64,000 nt of DNA from Berberis thunbergii (lineage: Eukaryota > Streptophyta > Magnoliopsida > Ranunculales > Berberidaceae): assembly GCA_003290165.1 (NCBI GenBank), contig QNQO01006212.1:186001-250000 (forward strand). Reading direction: 5' to 3'. A program made the position numbers and the translations under genes. Shown piece by piece: positions 1 to 9,867 of the stretch (position 1 is the first letter of the stretch; every line of letters starts with the position of its first letter). The notes under the pieces were generated by a model. That model saw nothing but the letters and a program-made list of their open reading frames with translations. It searched no databases and was not told where the DNA came from.

Positions 1-937
1 TGAAAACTGCAATAGAAAAAAAAAGGTCAAATGCGAATGTAGTGCACAATTTGGATGAAGATGAGGATGAGGATGAGGATGATGCTTATTCGTTGTCTGC
101 AACTTCAAAATTGGTGAGTAATTCTAATGAGTGACTGCTTGATTTGGGTTCTACCTATCATATGTGTCCCCGTAGGGACTGGTTCTCTAACTTTAGAGAG
201 TTGGATGGTGGTGTTGTCTATATGGGCAACAATGATAAATGCAAAATTGCAGGGATAGGTAAAATCAAGTTGAAGTTGCATAATGGACTTATTCGGGTCT
301 TGAATGATGTACGGTATGTACTCGATTTGAAGAAGAATCTCATCTCCGTTAGTGCTTTAGAGTCCAAAGGTTACAAGGTTTTAGTAAATGGTGGAGCTCT
401 AAAGATTGTTTATGGTGCAATGGTGATTCTGAAAACAGTTCGGAAGGGTAACTTGTATTTCTTGCAGGGGAGTACAGTTACAAGGAATCGTAAAGTTGAA
501 TTTGGGGAGCAACTTGTGTTATTGAAGGTCGTATGGATGTTGCTTCTGGTGGAGTTACTGATAGCTCCAAAGATGTTTGTAAAGAAACCTCGAGGGTTTG
601 ACATTTGCGTGCAGGCAGTAAAGGTTCTGCACGAGTTGTTGAAGAAACAATTGGTAGAAGATATGAAGATGTGCAGTATGAAGGTTTGTGCACATTGTGT
701 TTATGAAAAGTCTGGTTCGAGACTCCATGCTAGTCAAGGTGGAGTTGGTTTGTTAGTTTGAGCATGTTTTAGTATAAGGCACCTTTCGGGTGTATGGCGC
801 CTATGAGCGCGTTTGGAGGGGTGAGACCCTCAATTAGTATTGGTTTGATTCTGTTTGTTGGAAGTCAGTTGCTTGTTTTGTTCGTGGTTGTTGTGTTGTC
901 GGCTCAGATTTGCGAAATATTCACCGAGGTGGAGAAT
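1..937 (+). mobile_element. Ty1-copia retrotransposon fragment, protease to pre-integrase region (decayed)
   Basis: The first ~760 bases translate to the end of a copia gag (acidic run of D/E at about 55-85), then the protease motif and a GAG-pre-integrase-like stretch ending near LYFLQGST. The protease start reads DLGSTYHM where copia proteases have D-S/T-G-S, so the catalytic triplet is altered. It is preceded by an in-frame TGA at 132-134 where the family usually has W. After 762 no coding frame persists. The remainder ends at a purine-rich tract (ccgaggtggagaat, 924-937) that fits a polypurine tract directly before the LTR start TGTTGAAA. Integrase, RT and RNase H are missing, so this is an internally deleted, dead element. 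The same internal sequence recurs at 7081-7754. Confidence 0.85.
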
Positions 938-1587
938 TGTTGAAACAGAGAACAAAACCGACTTGAAGAACTTACCTGAATCACGGCTTGTCGGCAATAG
1001 AGGTTGCCAAAATCGTTGACGCCGAGATTCTTGACTTAGCTTGAGTTGAATCCCTGTTTGATTGTTGAATTTGAGTTGGAAATCAGATGTGATTGAAGAT
1101 GAAATAGTTGGAACAGTTGGATTTGAGTTGGATCAGATAAGAGAAGGGAGAATAAGGTGGTGGAAGGGTCTCCACCGCCCTCCACCACCACCTCTCTAGG
1201 CTATAAAAGAGATGGGGTTTTCCCCATTTGAGAATCATCCTCCCTGTTTTGTGAGATCTGTTTGTTAGGGTTTATCCCTTTGAAGAGTATCTGTGAGAGA
1301 TAAAGGAGGGGAGGGGTGAGAGAGAGTATTGTTGTTTTGTTTTTAGTTTTGTGTTATATGCAACCAACGTATTTGTGTAGTGTCACTGAGACACCTTGTA
1401 TTTGTAACGTCCTTGACATTTTGTAGCTCTCTCCATTTGTAATATTTCTCTCTCACTAGTAAAGTTGGTATTTGTCGTGGACGTAGGCGAGTATGCCGAA
1501 CCACGTTAAATTGGTTCTCTCCGATATTTGTTAGTATATTGTTTGTAGCTTTGCATTTTGACATTTGTAACACTTCCGCCCGTAACA
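938..1587 (+). repeat. Ty1-copia 3' LTR
   Basis: The LTR begins TGTTGAAA immediately after the polypurine tract and ends cccgtaaca. It contains a TATA box (ctataaaaga, about 1200) that would be the LTR promoter, followed by a conserved block around cgtatttgtgtagtgtcac (1367-1386). Both segments recur in the LTR copies at 7755 and 8279. The 5' partner LTR lies outside the window. Confidence 0.8.
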
Positions 1588-1772
1588 GGTTGCTTATAGA
1601 TCACATCCCATGGAATGCAACTTATTTCAAACGGGAGTGCATAAGAGGAGATAAAAAGTATGTAGATGACATTTTAGCTCTCATTTAAGCAAAAAATCTA
1701 CTCTTTGCTCCACTTCTGATGTTTCATCGAATGAGAATGATATTTATATATAGTTAAATTTGCTGCTTGTTG

Positions 1773-1835
1773 TCAGAGTAGCATGAATGTAATCATAGTC
1801 AAAACAAGAGTTGGGTGGAGACCTTTCACATCCAT
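1773..1835 (-). pseudogene. Relic of secreted cysteine-rich peptide gene (signal-peptide part only)
   Basis: On the minus strand an ATG at 1835 opens a 20-residue hydrophobic leader that ends LVLTMITFMLL before a TGA. The core VLTMITFML matches the leaders of the intact family members at 3423-3656 and 5670-5930. The DNA upstream of the ATG also resembles their 5'UTRs. No cysteine motif follows, so only the 5' end of a gene copy survives. Confidence 0.7.
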
Positions 1836-2092
1836 TTATCTTTTAATCGTTATGCAAGCTGAGTACAAAAGGAAATGAGACTCTTATGTACATTTGTTTA
1901 TCCAGTACTCGACATACTCTTGACAATTCATTCTGAAAGGTATTAATCATAACAATCACTACGCATTGAACTACCAGAATCTGACATGTCTAATTTGTTA
2001 AGTTTAGGTAACACCACAACATCACTAGCGACATTGGAAGTAATTTTCAGTTTTCACATAAAATTACATCAATTATTTTGATTTAGAAGCAT

Positions 2093-2205
2093 AATTCTAG
2101 CTGGCCTGAGAAACCGACCTGGTTTGTTGTCTGGGAAGGGCGAAAATACACTTTTACCCCTCCCAAGCAGCAAACCAGACCGATTTTCCCAGGCCAGCTA
2201 GAATT
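2093..2205. repeat. Foldback (palindromic) MITE, ~113 bp
   Basis: Two imperfect arms of about 45-48 bp start and end with aattctagctggcctg and its complement, separated by a ~17-bp loop. The sequence would form a long hairpin. It lies directly downstream of the frameshifted peptide gene at 2237-2468. I see no coding potential. No target duplication was resolved. Confidence 0.75.
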
Positions 2206-2236
2206 TCTCCAGAATATCTGATAAGTTTCGTATGTA

Positions 2237-2468
2237 ACACAGTTAAACCAACAACTTAGCTTACACTTCAGTTTATTATGATGTTTCCTACAATGATGAT
2301 AGCAATCGTGGTGGCAGGGCTCAAATCCTGAGTCAGGAGGACCCGGTGGGGAGGTGGGTGGACATGGATAAGGGGGTCTTCATTGACAGGCATGGGGCGT
2401 GTAGCAGTCGTATGTGACATTAGAATGAATGTAATCAGAATCAGAACAAGCGGTTTACCAACTTTCAT
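2237..2468 (-). pseudogene. Secreted cysteine-rich peptide gene, frameshifted
   Basis: From an ATG at 2468 the first ~45 residues form a typical family leader (core ILITFILMSHTTATRP) and a proline-rich linker. The open frame then loses the family pattern. The six-cysteine block (CX3CX3C, spacer, CX3CX3C) is still present between about 2239 and 2320 but in another reading frame. A net frameshift in the linker, around 2325-2345, therefore separates leader and mature peptide. The copy is about as long as the intact gene at 3423-3656. It could still be translated to a non-family C-terminus, but not to the cysteine-rich product. It reads out into the adjacent foldback element. Confidence 0.8.
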
Positions 2469-2828
2469 ATATGCAGGCTTACTGGTAACAGATTGAGGGT
2501 ACCTGAATCAGAACATTTGTTTATTCAGTATACATCGGAAAAGTAGTGTCTAACATTTTGTCGATGAAAAGTATTGATCATCACGATAAGGCTATTGGAA
2601 TGGCATTTTAAGGAGTGTCCAACATTCCTCTAGCTTATCGATCATTGTGAAATTTCAGGGAACACCACAACATCATTAGGGACATTAGTAGTGATTCACT
2701 CCGTTGGCTATATAGATATTACATGCATAGTCAGTACTTAAATATGCAAAACTTTAACATTTAGTTGTTAAACAACAACACATCAATTATTTTTATCAAA
2801 CAACTTTAACATTTCCACTCACAAAAAT

Positions 2829-3397
2829 CTGGTATGGGTGAAAAACCTTTTTCCTCGGATTAATTTCTTTAGTTGGTCAGTGTTGCATGAGAAGATTTTG
2901 ACTAAAGATAGGTTAAGGAAAAGATGAATCCACACAGGGAGTCTTTGTGTGCTTTGCAATGAAATTGACGAGATGCTGGACCATTTGATGCTTCACTGCA
3001 GTTTCTCCAAATCCATTTGGAGCAGTTTTTTGTCAGAATTTGGTTTGAGTTTGATGTTTCAAGGCTCCATTTTAGATTGGCTAAGTAGGTGGTCTCAAGC
3101 TAATCCTTCCCGTCGGGGGGAGTGGTTATGGCGTAGGGTCCCTCACGTTCTCATGTGGTGCATGTGGAAAGAAAGAAATAAAAGGGTATTTGAAGGACTC
3201 AACAGATCAGAGCACTCTATCTTTATCGATATTAGAGAATTGCTGTGGAGGATGGGTTCGGCTTGTAATTTGTTTAGGGATTTGGGTTTTGACACTTTCA
3301 TGGTGTCGTGGCATTCCTTGATATAGGAATGTTTCTCTTTGTTTGTTGTTTCCTTTTCTTTCCTTAATAAACATTTTCGTGTTTGACTAAAAAAAAA
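2829..3397 (+). mobile_element. LINE (non-LTR retrotransposon) 3' end, zf-RVT domain fragment
   Basis: The translation shows the C-terminal zinc-finger-like region found after plant LINE reverse transcriptases (zf-RVT): C-x2-C, then DHLMLHCSFSKSIW, then the W-rich segment LMWCMWKERNKRVFEG. The reading frame enters from about 2831 but is interrupted by a stop at about 2926; the rest is open from 2949 to 3326. A poly(A) run (3387-3397) follows, as expected for target-primed reverse transcription. It is 5'-truncated and inserted just downstream of the peptide gene at 3423-3656, which is on the other strand. Confidence 0.85.
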
Positions 3398-3422
3398 AAT
3401 TCAGAATATGGGATAATATGCC

Positions 3423-3656
3423 CTAGGGAAAACAATGATGCCAACATTTTAGCTTACATTTCAGTTTACCATGATGCTTCCTACAATTGTGATAGCAATT
3501 GTGGTAGCAGGGCTTATATGGTGGCGAGGGAGGTGGGTCAATATGAATACGGTGGACTTCATTGGCAGGTGCTGGGCGTGTAGAATTCGTACGTGACATT
3601 AGCATCACAAATGTAATCAGAATCGAAATAAGGAGTTTAAGACCTTTCATATTCAT
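3423..3656 (-). CDS. Small secreted cysteine-rich peptide (intact family member)
   Basis: The 77-residue protein has an N-terminal hydrophobic signal sequence (core LKLLISILITFVMLMS, about residues 5-22), a proline-rich linker (DPPPSPPYKP) and a short mature region with six cysteines spaced CX3CX3C-X8-CX3CX3C. That region is rich in His and Lys. The paired CX3C pattern suggests a disulfide-linked helical hairpin secreted to the apoplast. Leader and spacing match the copies at 5670-5930, 9022-9300 and 2237-2468, so these form a local gene family. The single-exon frame is complete with no defect. I cannot assign a known family: alpha-hairpinin-like and thionin-like antimicrobial peptides and signalling peptides are all possible, and no activity can be read from the sequence. 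Confidence 0.75.
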   Translation of the reverse strand: MNMKGLKLLISILITFVMLMSRTNSTRPAPANEVHRIHIDPPPSPPYKPCYHNCYHNCRKHHGKLKCKLKCWHHCFP

Positions 3657-4039
3657 TCTTGAATTGCTATGCCAGATTACTGGCAGTAGATTGAATGGGG
3701 CCTGATTTTCTTATTCTGTATTATAATTGCCAGTTAAAATTATTTATAATGGCAACAATGATAATTGTCCCTCTTTTGTGAAAGTGTACAATACGTTTCG
3801 GCAACATGTGAATATTTTTCATGTAATGCTCATTCTGAGGTCATACAAATTTCATTTTATCTAGTAAAGCATCTTGAACAACAAGCAACAAATATGGAGG
3901 GCATTGTTTTTTTTTTTTTTTTTGAACGGAAAAAAAAAAATACAACAAGAACAACTTCTTAAGTACATCTTCATAAAGAAGTTCTGTTTAGCTATTTTAT
4001 AAAACTATTAGTTTGCATCTCTTTCGAATTATATGGGCG

Positions 4040-4175
4040 TGATAAAATATTATGGAGATTAGGTGTGGCTTGGGATTGTTTAGGGATGTGTCATTCATTT
4101 TCATATATAGTGTCTTGGTATTTGATTATTGCGTTCAATAAATATGATTCTTAGTTTAGCTTTGAAAAAAAAAGC
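4040..4175 (+). mobile_element. LINE 3' tail relic
   Basis: This short stretch resembles the last ~140 bp of the LINE at 2829-3397: matching words include atggagattaggtgtggcttgggattgtt against its gatgggttcggcttgtaatttgtt, and tgtcttggtatttgatt against tgtcgtggcattccttg. It ends in a poly(A) run at about 4166-4174. It is probably a strongly 5'-truncated insertion of the same LINE family. Confidence 0.55.
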
Positions 4176-4453
4176 GGTTTCAGATGTGTCCAACTTATTG
4201 TCAATGCCCCAAAGGCCTCCACTGGTTCAGTTTCAATTGTTTCAAAAGGTACTGGCACCAGAACAATTCATTTATGTCCTCTAGGGGTTCCAATTTTGTT
4301 TCTTCATAGCTAGTATTAAAACTGGAACTGTTTATTTTTGACAGTTTCATTATGCTCAGGTTTTAAATGGATGTTTAGTTGCCATGTTTGCCTCTGGGTG
4401 AACATGAACAAAATATCAAAGGACTGACATTGTTAGGCATCAAACCAGAAAAC

Positions 4454-5410
4454 TCATGGGCGGATCTAGGATTGCAGACAAAGGGAGGCAAAAAAATAAA
4501 TCACAGATAATTTAATTCTTAAAATAAATAAATATGATTAAAACAAAGTTTCAAAAGTAGTATAAGAAAAACATATTTTATGTGTCAATGTTGTTGCACA
4601 TTGGATTTTAGTATAAACTCTCTGCGAGTTCTCATGTTCATAGAATTTACCAAACCAGGTTCGAAGGCTACAATATTGTAATCTATGCCCGAAGGCTATA
4701 ATATTGTTGCCACTTAATATCCTCTACATTGTAATCCATGCTCGAAGGCTATATAATTGACCCTATAGGGTTTACCAAACCAGGCCCGAATGCTACAATA
4801 TTGTTGCCACTTAATATTCTCGTCACTCTCTCTCGCAGGAAGACTTGCTTTCGCTCCAGTCCGTTGTCTCCACCTTGCATGAAGACATCTTATCCACGGT
4901 GACGCACATGTGCTTATAATAATTAGGTGAAAACTCACAAAATCTTAACTTGTGAGTCTCGAACCCGCGACCTCTTACAAGGAGAGTTGATGTTCGATCA
5001 ACTGAGCTACAATTGGTGGACAACTGTTAATATTAAGAATGTTACCCTCCAATTGCTTAGCTGAAGCAGACTACTGTGAAGACTGAAGAGTGTCGATGAG
5101 GAGCAAACAAGCAAGAGAGAGTAAAACCACCTCCATAAATCGATCTATGTCTAATCAAAATCTTATTGTGCGATTGGAGAAATCAATCTCCGTTGAAATC
5201 GTCTTGTGCGATTGGAGGGGATTGGAGAAAAATCGATATTGTCAAAATCATTTTGGGCAATTGAGAAGGCGGAGAGGTGAACTTGCAAAGGGTTTGCGAA
5301 TATTTTATTATCTATGAGAGGGGGCAATCTAAAATTTTAAAGGGGGCAAGATTGCAAATATTGTTAGTTTGGTGAGGTTTCTTAAAAAGCTAAGGTAGAT
5401 TCGCCCATGA
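4454..5410. mobile_element. Non-autonomous inverted-repeat element, ~957 bp
   Basis: The ends are near-perfect inverted repeats: tcatgggcggatctagg at the left, and the complement of aggtagattcgcccatga at the right. Subterminal repeats of the type agggggcaa occur near the right end. No transposase is visible. I could not define a target duplication, so the superfamily stays open. A tRNA-like segment lies inside (4950-5020). Confidence 0.55.
4950..5020 (-). repeat. tRNA-derived SINE-like segment with A and B boxes
   Basis: On the minus strand the sequence reads tagctcagttga (4998-5009, a good pol III A box), then about 33 bp, then ggttcgagactc (4953-4964, a good B box). The spacing fits a tRNA-like head. 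The acceptor arms do not pair and the anticodon stem is poor, so a functional tRNA gene is unlikely. A SINE head or tRNA pseudogene is more likely. Confidence 0.5.
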
Positions 5411-5669
5411 ATCTTGGTTGCTCTTACTTGATAAAGCAAGAACGACTCTTTCTAAAGATCAGCTGAGCTTACTATGTTGTTCATTAGTAAATTAATCGAA
5501 CAATGTTTAGTGTGTTAACTGAGAGAAATATAGTGTAAAAATCAAATACATAGAGCTTCAAGTTATTATAGTTTTGATTATCGTTTGGAATAGCATCGTT
5601 ATGATCTTATATAAAGAATACAAATAAAATGGGATCCTGGATCTTATTACAGATTACATATAAGACGCT

Positions 5670-5930
5670 TTAACAGTTAGTAACCTTACATGATATACAA
5701 TACACCTTACATACTACCTTACATATCAGTTTAGGGCGAAGATCCAAGCAATCATGATAACATCTATCATAACATGTATCATCGGGCACAAACACTGGAT
5801 GAGGGCTGGGGGCGTGAGCCATACTAGCCTGCTTTTTGGTAGGAATGTGATGTCCAATGACAATGGTGTGGGACATTAGCATGAATGTGATCACAATGAA
5901 AACATAAGTTCCAAAAACCTTCTTATCCAT
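5670..5930 (-). CDS. Small secreted cysteine-rich peptide (intact family member)
   Basis: The 86-residue product has a leader (core VFIVITFMLMSHTIV, about residues 9-24), a linker with HAPSPHPVF, and a mature part with CX3CX3C-X8-CX3CX3C followed by two further cysteines (CX2C-X4-C arrangement at the very end), giving eight. The extra C-terminal cysteines distinguish it from the copy at 3423-3656. The ATG at 5930 is preceded on the minus strand by a leader region conserved with the copy at 9022-9300 and by a TATA-like ttatatatt at about 6035-6045. The frame is complete. The product is predicted to be secreted. Its function is unknown. Confidence 0.75.
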   Translation of the reverse strand: MDKKVFGTYVFIVITFMLMSHTIVIGHHIPTKKQASMAHAPSPHPVFVPDDTCYDRCYHDCLDLRPKLICKVVCKVYCISCKVTNC

Positions 5931-6940
5931 TCTTGCAAAATTGGTAACAAGTGCTAATGGTTTGACGAAAGAAAACTTGATTCTCTTTCTTGAGTTCTAA
6001 TTGTTAATTTGTGGTATTCAAGGCAAATACCATAAGAATATATAAGGGAACTAAGAAAGTAATCATGCAATAAGACTTCATATAGTTTGCTTGTTTTTGT
6101 AAACAACGCAAGAGGAAACAAATGCAATTTGCATTTCTTGTTTGTTAAGAGCACACGCATGCAGTAATTACTTGGGGTTACTGGATATAGATTTGCAATT
6201 TTTTTCTTTGATAAATGAGGTGATAAAATATTTGAATGTTATGTAAGCACCCCTCTAAGTGTGTTGATTGATCATAGCGCATATATTCTAACCCATAGTT
6301 AGCTATTCACCAAATTTTCAATAAGTAATTCAATGATACATATTAGTACGCATACACCAGAAATAAAAGAAAATATCAAACAATTATTATTCTGTAGATG
6401 AATAATTTTGCACCAATAACTTTGGCAAACAAAGATACATTAAATGTGAACAAAAGATGACCTAGAAAATAAAAATATGTTGAAGGAAAATTTCCCAAAT
6501 TGATTCCTGCAACCCAAATAAACGCGATAGAATCTCTTTGATCCCTTGCACAATTTGCTTCACCCTTTATTGGAATATAAATAGTCCTTAGCGAAGGCTT
6601 TAACAGAATATGACTTTTGACTAATTTTGCAAGAATTTTAGTTTTCCATTCTATGGTGTAAGGAAGAATTCATTAATTATAATTTTTTCATCACTAATTT
6701 ATTAGAAATTTACGTCAAGACGAACATAACCATAGGAGTGTTCTGGTAGCCATATCTTTGATTAGAGAGATTTTACCTTATTAATTTACTGCGTTATTTA
6801 TTTATATAAACTGAATAGAAATGTAAATTACTTGTAAAGATCAGATCTACACTGAACTACAAATTATAGCTAGCTAGATTTATTGATTAGATTATATCAA
6901 GATTACATCATAGTGAGTCGAACACTTTTGCGACATCCAT
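5931..6940. other. Gene-free AT-rich stretch
   Basis: Apart from the promoter and 5'UTR of the peptide gene (to about 6060), this kilobase holds no recognisable coding sequence, RNA gene or ordered repeat. Confidence 0.5.
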
Positions 6941-8270
6941 ACTGTTAAGCGTGGAAGCGTTACAAATTAGTATCGGAGCAGCGTAAATTAGTTGTCTCCG
7001 ATATTTTTTAGTATTTTGTTAGTAGCTTCACATTTTGGCATTTGTAACACTTCCGCGTGTAACAAATTGGTATCAGAGCCGAAGGTTGTTTTGATGGGCT
7101 TGTTTGATGTTGTCTGAAATTGTGAAGCTTTGAAAGTCATTCATGGTGCACTTGTAATTCTGAATAACCGTTTGGAAGGGTAACTTGTACTTCTTGCAGA
7201 TGAGTACGGTTACATTGGTGAAGCAACTTGTATCGATGATGTTGTGGATGTTGCTTCTGGTGGAGTTACATCATTCCAATGATACTTGTTTTGATGCCTC
7301 GAGGGTTTGGTAAAACAACTTGTTGTTGTTGGGCATAAGGATGTTGCTTTTGGTGGAGTTACATCGCTCCAAAGATGATCGTTCTGATGCTTCGAGTATT
7401 TGGTATGAAGATCTGCATTATGTATGTTCGTGCACATTATGTTCTGGACGTCTTGATTTGGAACTTCATCCTGGCCAAAGTAGAGATTGTTGGAGCGCAT
7501 TTGGAGGGGTGACACCCTCACTTTGATAATATGTTTGACACCTTTGGGTGTGGCGTTCGTGAAGTTGTTTGGAGAGGTGATGTCTATCAATATGATTGAC
7601 ATGTATGTGTATAACTCCTATGAGCGTGTGTGGAGAGGTAAGACCCTCAATCAGTATTGGTTTGATTATGTTCGTTGGAAATCAATTGTTTGTTTTTTGT
7701 TCGTGGTTGTTGTCGTCAGCTCAGATTTGTGAAATCTTCACCGAGGTGGAGAATTGTTGAAATTCAGAGAAAAAAGTTGAAGAACATACCTGAAATTGGC
7801 ATGTCGGCAACCGAATTTGTTGACCACTTGGTGTTGATTGACTGGAAATCAGCTAGAACAAGTTGGATTGTTGAAGAATCTGCTAGCTTTGGGTTGGATC
7901 TAAGTTGGAACAGCTGGAAGAAGGAAGAAGAAGGTGGTGGAAGGATCTCCACCGCCTTCCACCACCGACTGTGAAGGCTATAAAAGGAGGGGCTTCCCTT
8001 TTTCCTTCATCCTCCAATCCTCCCTATTGGAGAGATTTGAGAGCTTGGGGACTAGGATTTTCTAAACCCATTCTCATTCTCTGTTTTGTTCTGTGAGAGA
8101 AAGAAAAAAGGGAGAAGAGAGAGTGCTTTGTTTTGGTTTTGTTTATGTTATACGCAACCAACGTATTTGTGTGGTGTCACTAAGACACCTTGCATTTGTA
8201 ACGTCCTAGACGTTTTGTAGCACTCTCCATTTATAATTTTTTACTCTCACCAGTAAAGTTGTTATCGATG
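6940..8270 (+). mobile_element. Ty1-copia deletion derivative (LTR end, PBS, short internal part, 3' LTR)
   Basis: In order: an LTR 3' end finishing cgcgtgtaaca (to 7064), a primer-binding site, a ~670-bp internal region that matches the fragment at about 415-937 (same blocks around gttgcttctggtggagttac), a polypurine tract (ccgaggtggagaat) and a 3' LTR beginning TGTTGAAA at 7755. Nearly all gag-pol is missing; PBS-proximal sequence jumps straight to the pre-integrase remnant. The 3' LTR carries TATA (ctataaaagg, about 7978). It is cut at about 8265 and followed by a second LTR copy. The element has no coding capacity and would need proteins in trans. Confidence 0.8.
7065..7080 (+). promoter_or_regulatory. 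Retrotransposon primer-binding site (initiator tRNA-Met type)
   Basis: The sequence aattggtatcagagcc follows directly after the LTR end taaca. TGGTATCAGAGC is the standard Ty1-copia primer site complementary to the 3' end of plant initiator tRNA-Met. It fixes the boundary between LTR and internal region of the deletion derivative. Confidence 0.85.
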
Positions 8271-8278
8271 AGAAGAAT

Positions 8279-8830
8279 TGCTGAAATTAAGATAAGAAAG
8301 TTGAAGAACATACTTGAAATTGGCATGTCGGCAGCCGAATTTGTTGACCACTTGGTGTTGATTGGCTGGAAATCAGCTAGAAAAAGCTGGATTGTTGAAG
8401 AATCTGCTAGCTTTGGGTTGGATTTGAGTTGGAACAACTGGAAGAAGGAAAAAGAAGGTGGTGGAAGGATTTCCACCGCCTTCCACCATCGCCTGTGAAG
8501 GCTATAAAAGGAGGGGCTTCCCCTTCTCCTCCATCCTCCAATCCTCCTCGTTGGAGAGATATGAGAGCTTGGGGACTAGGGTTTTCTAAATCCATTCTCA
8601 TTCTCTGTTTTGTTATGTGAGAGAAAAAAAGGGAGAATAGAGAGAGAGTGCGTTGTTTGGTTTTGTTTATGTTATACGTAGCCAGCGTATCTGTGTGGTG
8701 TCACTGAGACACCTTGTATTTGTAACGTCATAGACGTTTTGTAACACTCTCCATTTGTAATCTTTTACTCTCATCAGTAAATTTGTTATTTGTCATGCAA
8801 ATTGGTATCAGAGCAGCGTTGCGCGTAACA
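8279..8830 (+). repeat. Second, tandem Ty1-copia LTR copy
   Basis: This copy repeats 7755-8265 at high identity, including the cgtatctgtgtggtgtcac block and the TATA box ctataaaagg at about 8502. It ends with a tggtatcagagcagcg element and gcgcgtaaca. Two LTRs in direct tandem suggest unequal recombination or nested insertion. Confidence 0.7.
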
Positions 8831-8844
8831 AATTTGAATGAATT

Positions 8845-8969
8845 TGTTACACGCGGAAGTGTTACAAATGCCGAAATGTGAAGCTACAAACAGAATACTA
8901 AAAAATACCGAAAACAACCAATTTACGCTGCTCTGATACCAATTTATAATGCTTCCACACGTAACACAT
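8845..8969 (-). repeat. Inverted Ty1-copia LTR end
   Basis: This is the complement of the LTR terminus seen at 6960-7064 (acacttccgcgtgtaaca, gtagcttcaca, tggtatcagagcagcg). Together with the end of the preceding LTR it forms a palindrome, cgcgtaacaaattt / aatttgttacacgcg, around 8822-8856. It is likely a head-to-head junction of two copies. Confidence 0.65.
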
Positions 8970-9021
8970 ACGACCAAAGCCAAGAGGGTAATAACTCCTT
9001 TTATTTTATAGATACAGAATA

Positions 9022-9300
9022 CTAATAAATTGGGGAATAGGGATAAATTTTACCACCACCGGGGCATGCACCAGTACACGCCATCCTACATGTTTCATCA
9101 TCATTCTTAAGATTTTTACAATCATGAAAGCATTCTTCGTAGCATTCATCATTGGGTGCAGTTGTCGGGTAAAGGGTCGGCCGGAGATCATTGCTGGCGA
9201 TCTGGTTGGCAGGCATGAAGTGTCAGGTGGCGATGGTATGTGACATGAGCATGAATGTAATCACAGTGAAAACATAAGGCTTAAATCCCTTATTATTCAT
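9022..9300 (-). pseudogene. Secreted cysteine-rich peptide gene with in-frame stop
   Basis: The family ATG is at 9300. The leader (core YVFTVITFMLMSHTIAT) is followed at once by TGA at 9223-9225, then by an open frame to 9022 that keeps the linker and the six-cysteine block (CX3CX3C-X9-CX3CX3C) with a Gly-rich tail. The stop falls where other members have an arginine or another residue, so a single C-to-T change of CGA would explain it. A later Met at 9216 could start a leaderless product. Upstream on the minus strand the promoter has a TATA-like tattataaata at about 9376-9386. The copy is nearly intact and so probably recently inactivated, or it uses readthrough. Confidence 0.8.
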
Positions 9301-9529
9301 GCTTGCAATATTAAGTAATACTAATAGGTTGATGGGGAGGTACTCAGATTTTCTTATTTGAGTTATGAGTGGTTGTTGTATTTATAATAGTCTATTAAGA
9401 ATACAAACTAATGCCATACGGAATTGCAAACTCACACACAATGAGCAATAAGACATTATGCGGTTTGCTTGTTTTCTACACAACACAGAAATCATGAAAC
9501 TTGCATTCTTGTATGTTAAGAATATCACA

Positions 9530-9670
9530 ATGAGTAGTGCCAATGGGGAACTACCTTAGCTAGCTAGTAGGCTTGTGACGGATAGTATCACAAGTTCAAG
9601 GTTCGAACCCTATCGAAGACATTTAATGATTATGGGATCCAATAAAATCCAACATTAATTGAACAAAAAA
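9530..9670 (+). repeat. Possible SINE remnant with B box
   Basis: The segment contains ggttcgaaccc (about 9600-9610), a good pol III B box, and ends near an A-rich gaacaaaaaag. A convincing A box is absent. It may be a degraded tRNA-derived SINE. Confidence 0.3.
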
Positions 9671-9867
9671 GAGAGTATCACAATGAGTTGGGTTGTTAAT
9701 ATAAATATGTAAAATTTTACAATTGGCCGGATTTGCTGAAATCTCAAATGGATATAATCTAAAAAATTGGGCCACTTGACTTTCAAAGAAAAAATTGCAA
9801 AATTTTATACCCCAACTTACTATGGATGTTCTCAACCTATAAGAGAATGCAAATTGCATTGATTCAA

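Noticed and set aside
60..85. gatgaggatgaggatgagg microsatellite as a regulatory repeat
   Set aside because: In frame with the copia gag remnant, where it encodes an acidic run; no reason to call it regulatory.
4950..5020. Functional tRNA gene on the minus strand
   Set aside because: A and B boxes are good, but acceptor and anticodon stems do not pair as in a tRNA. Kept as a SINE-like segment.
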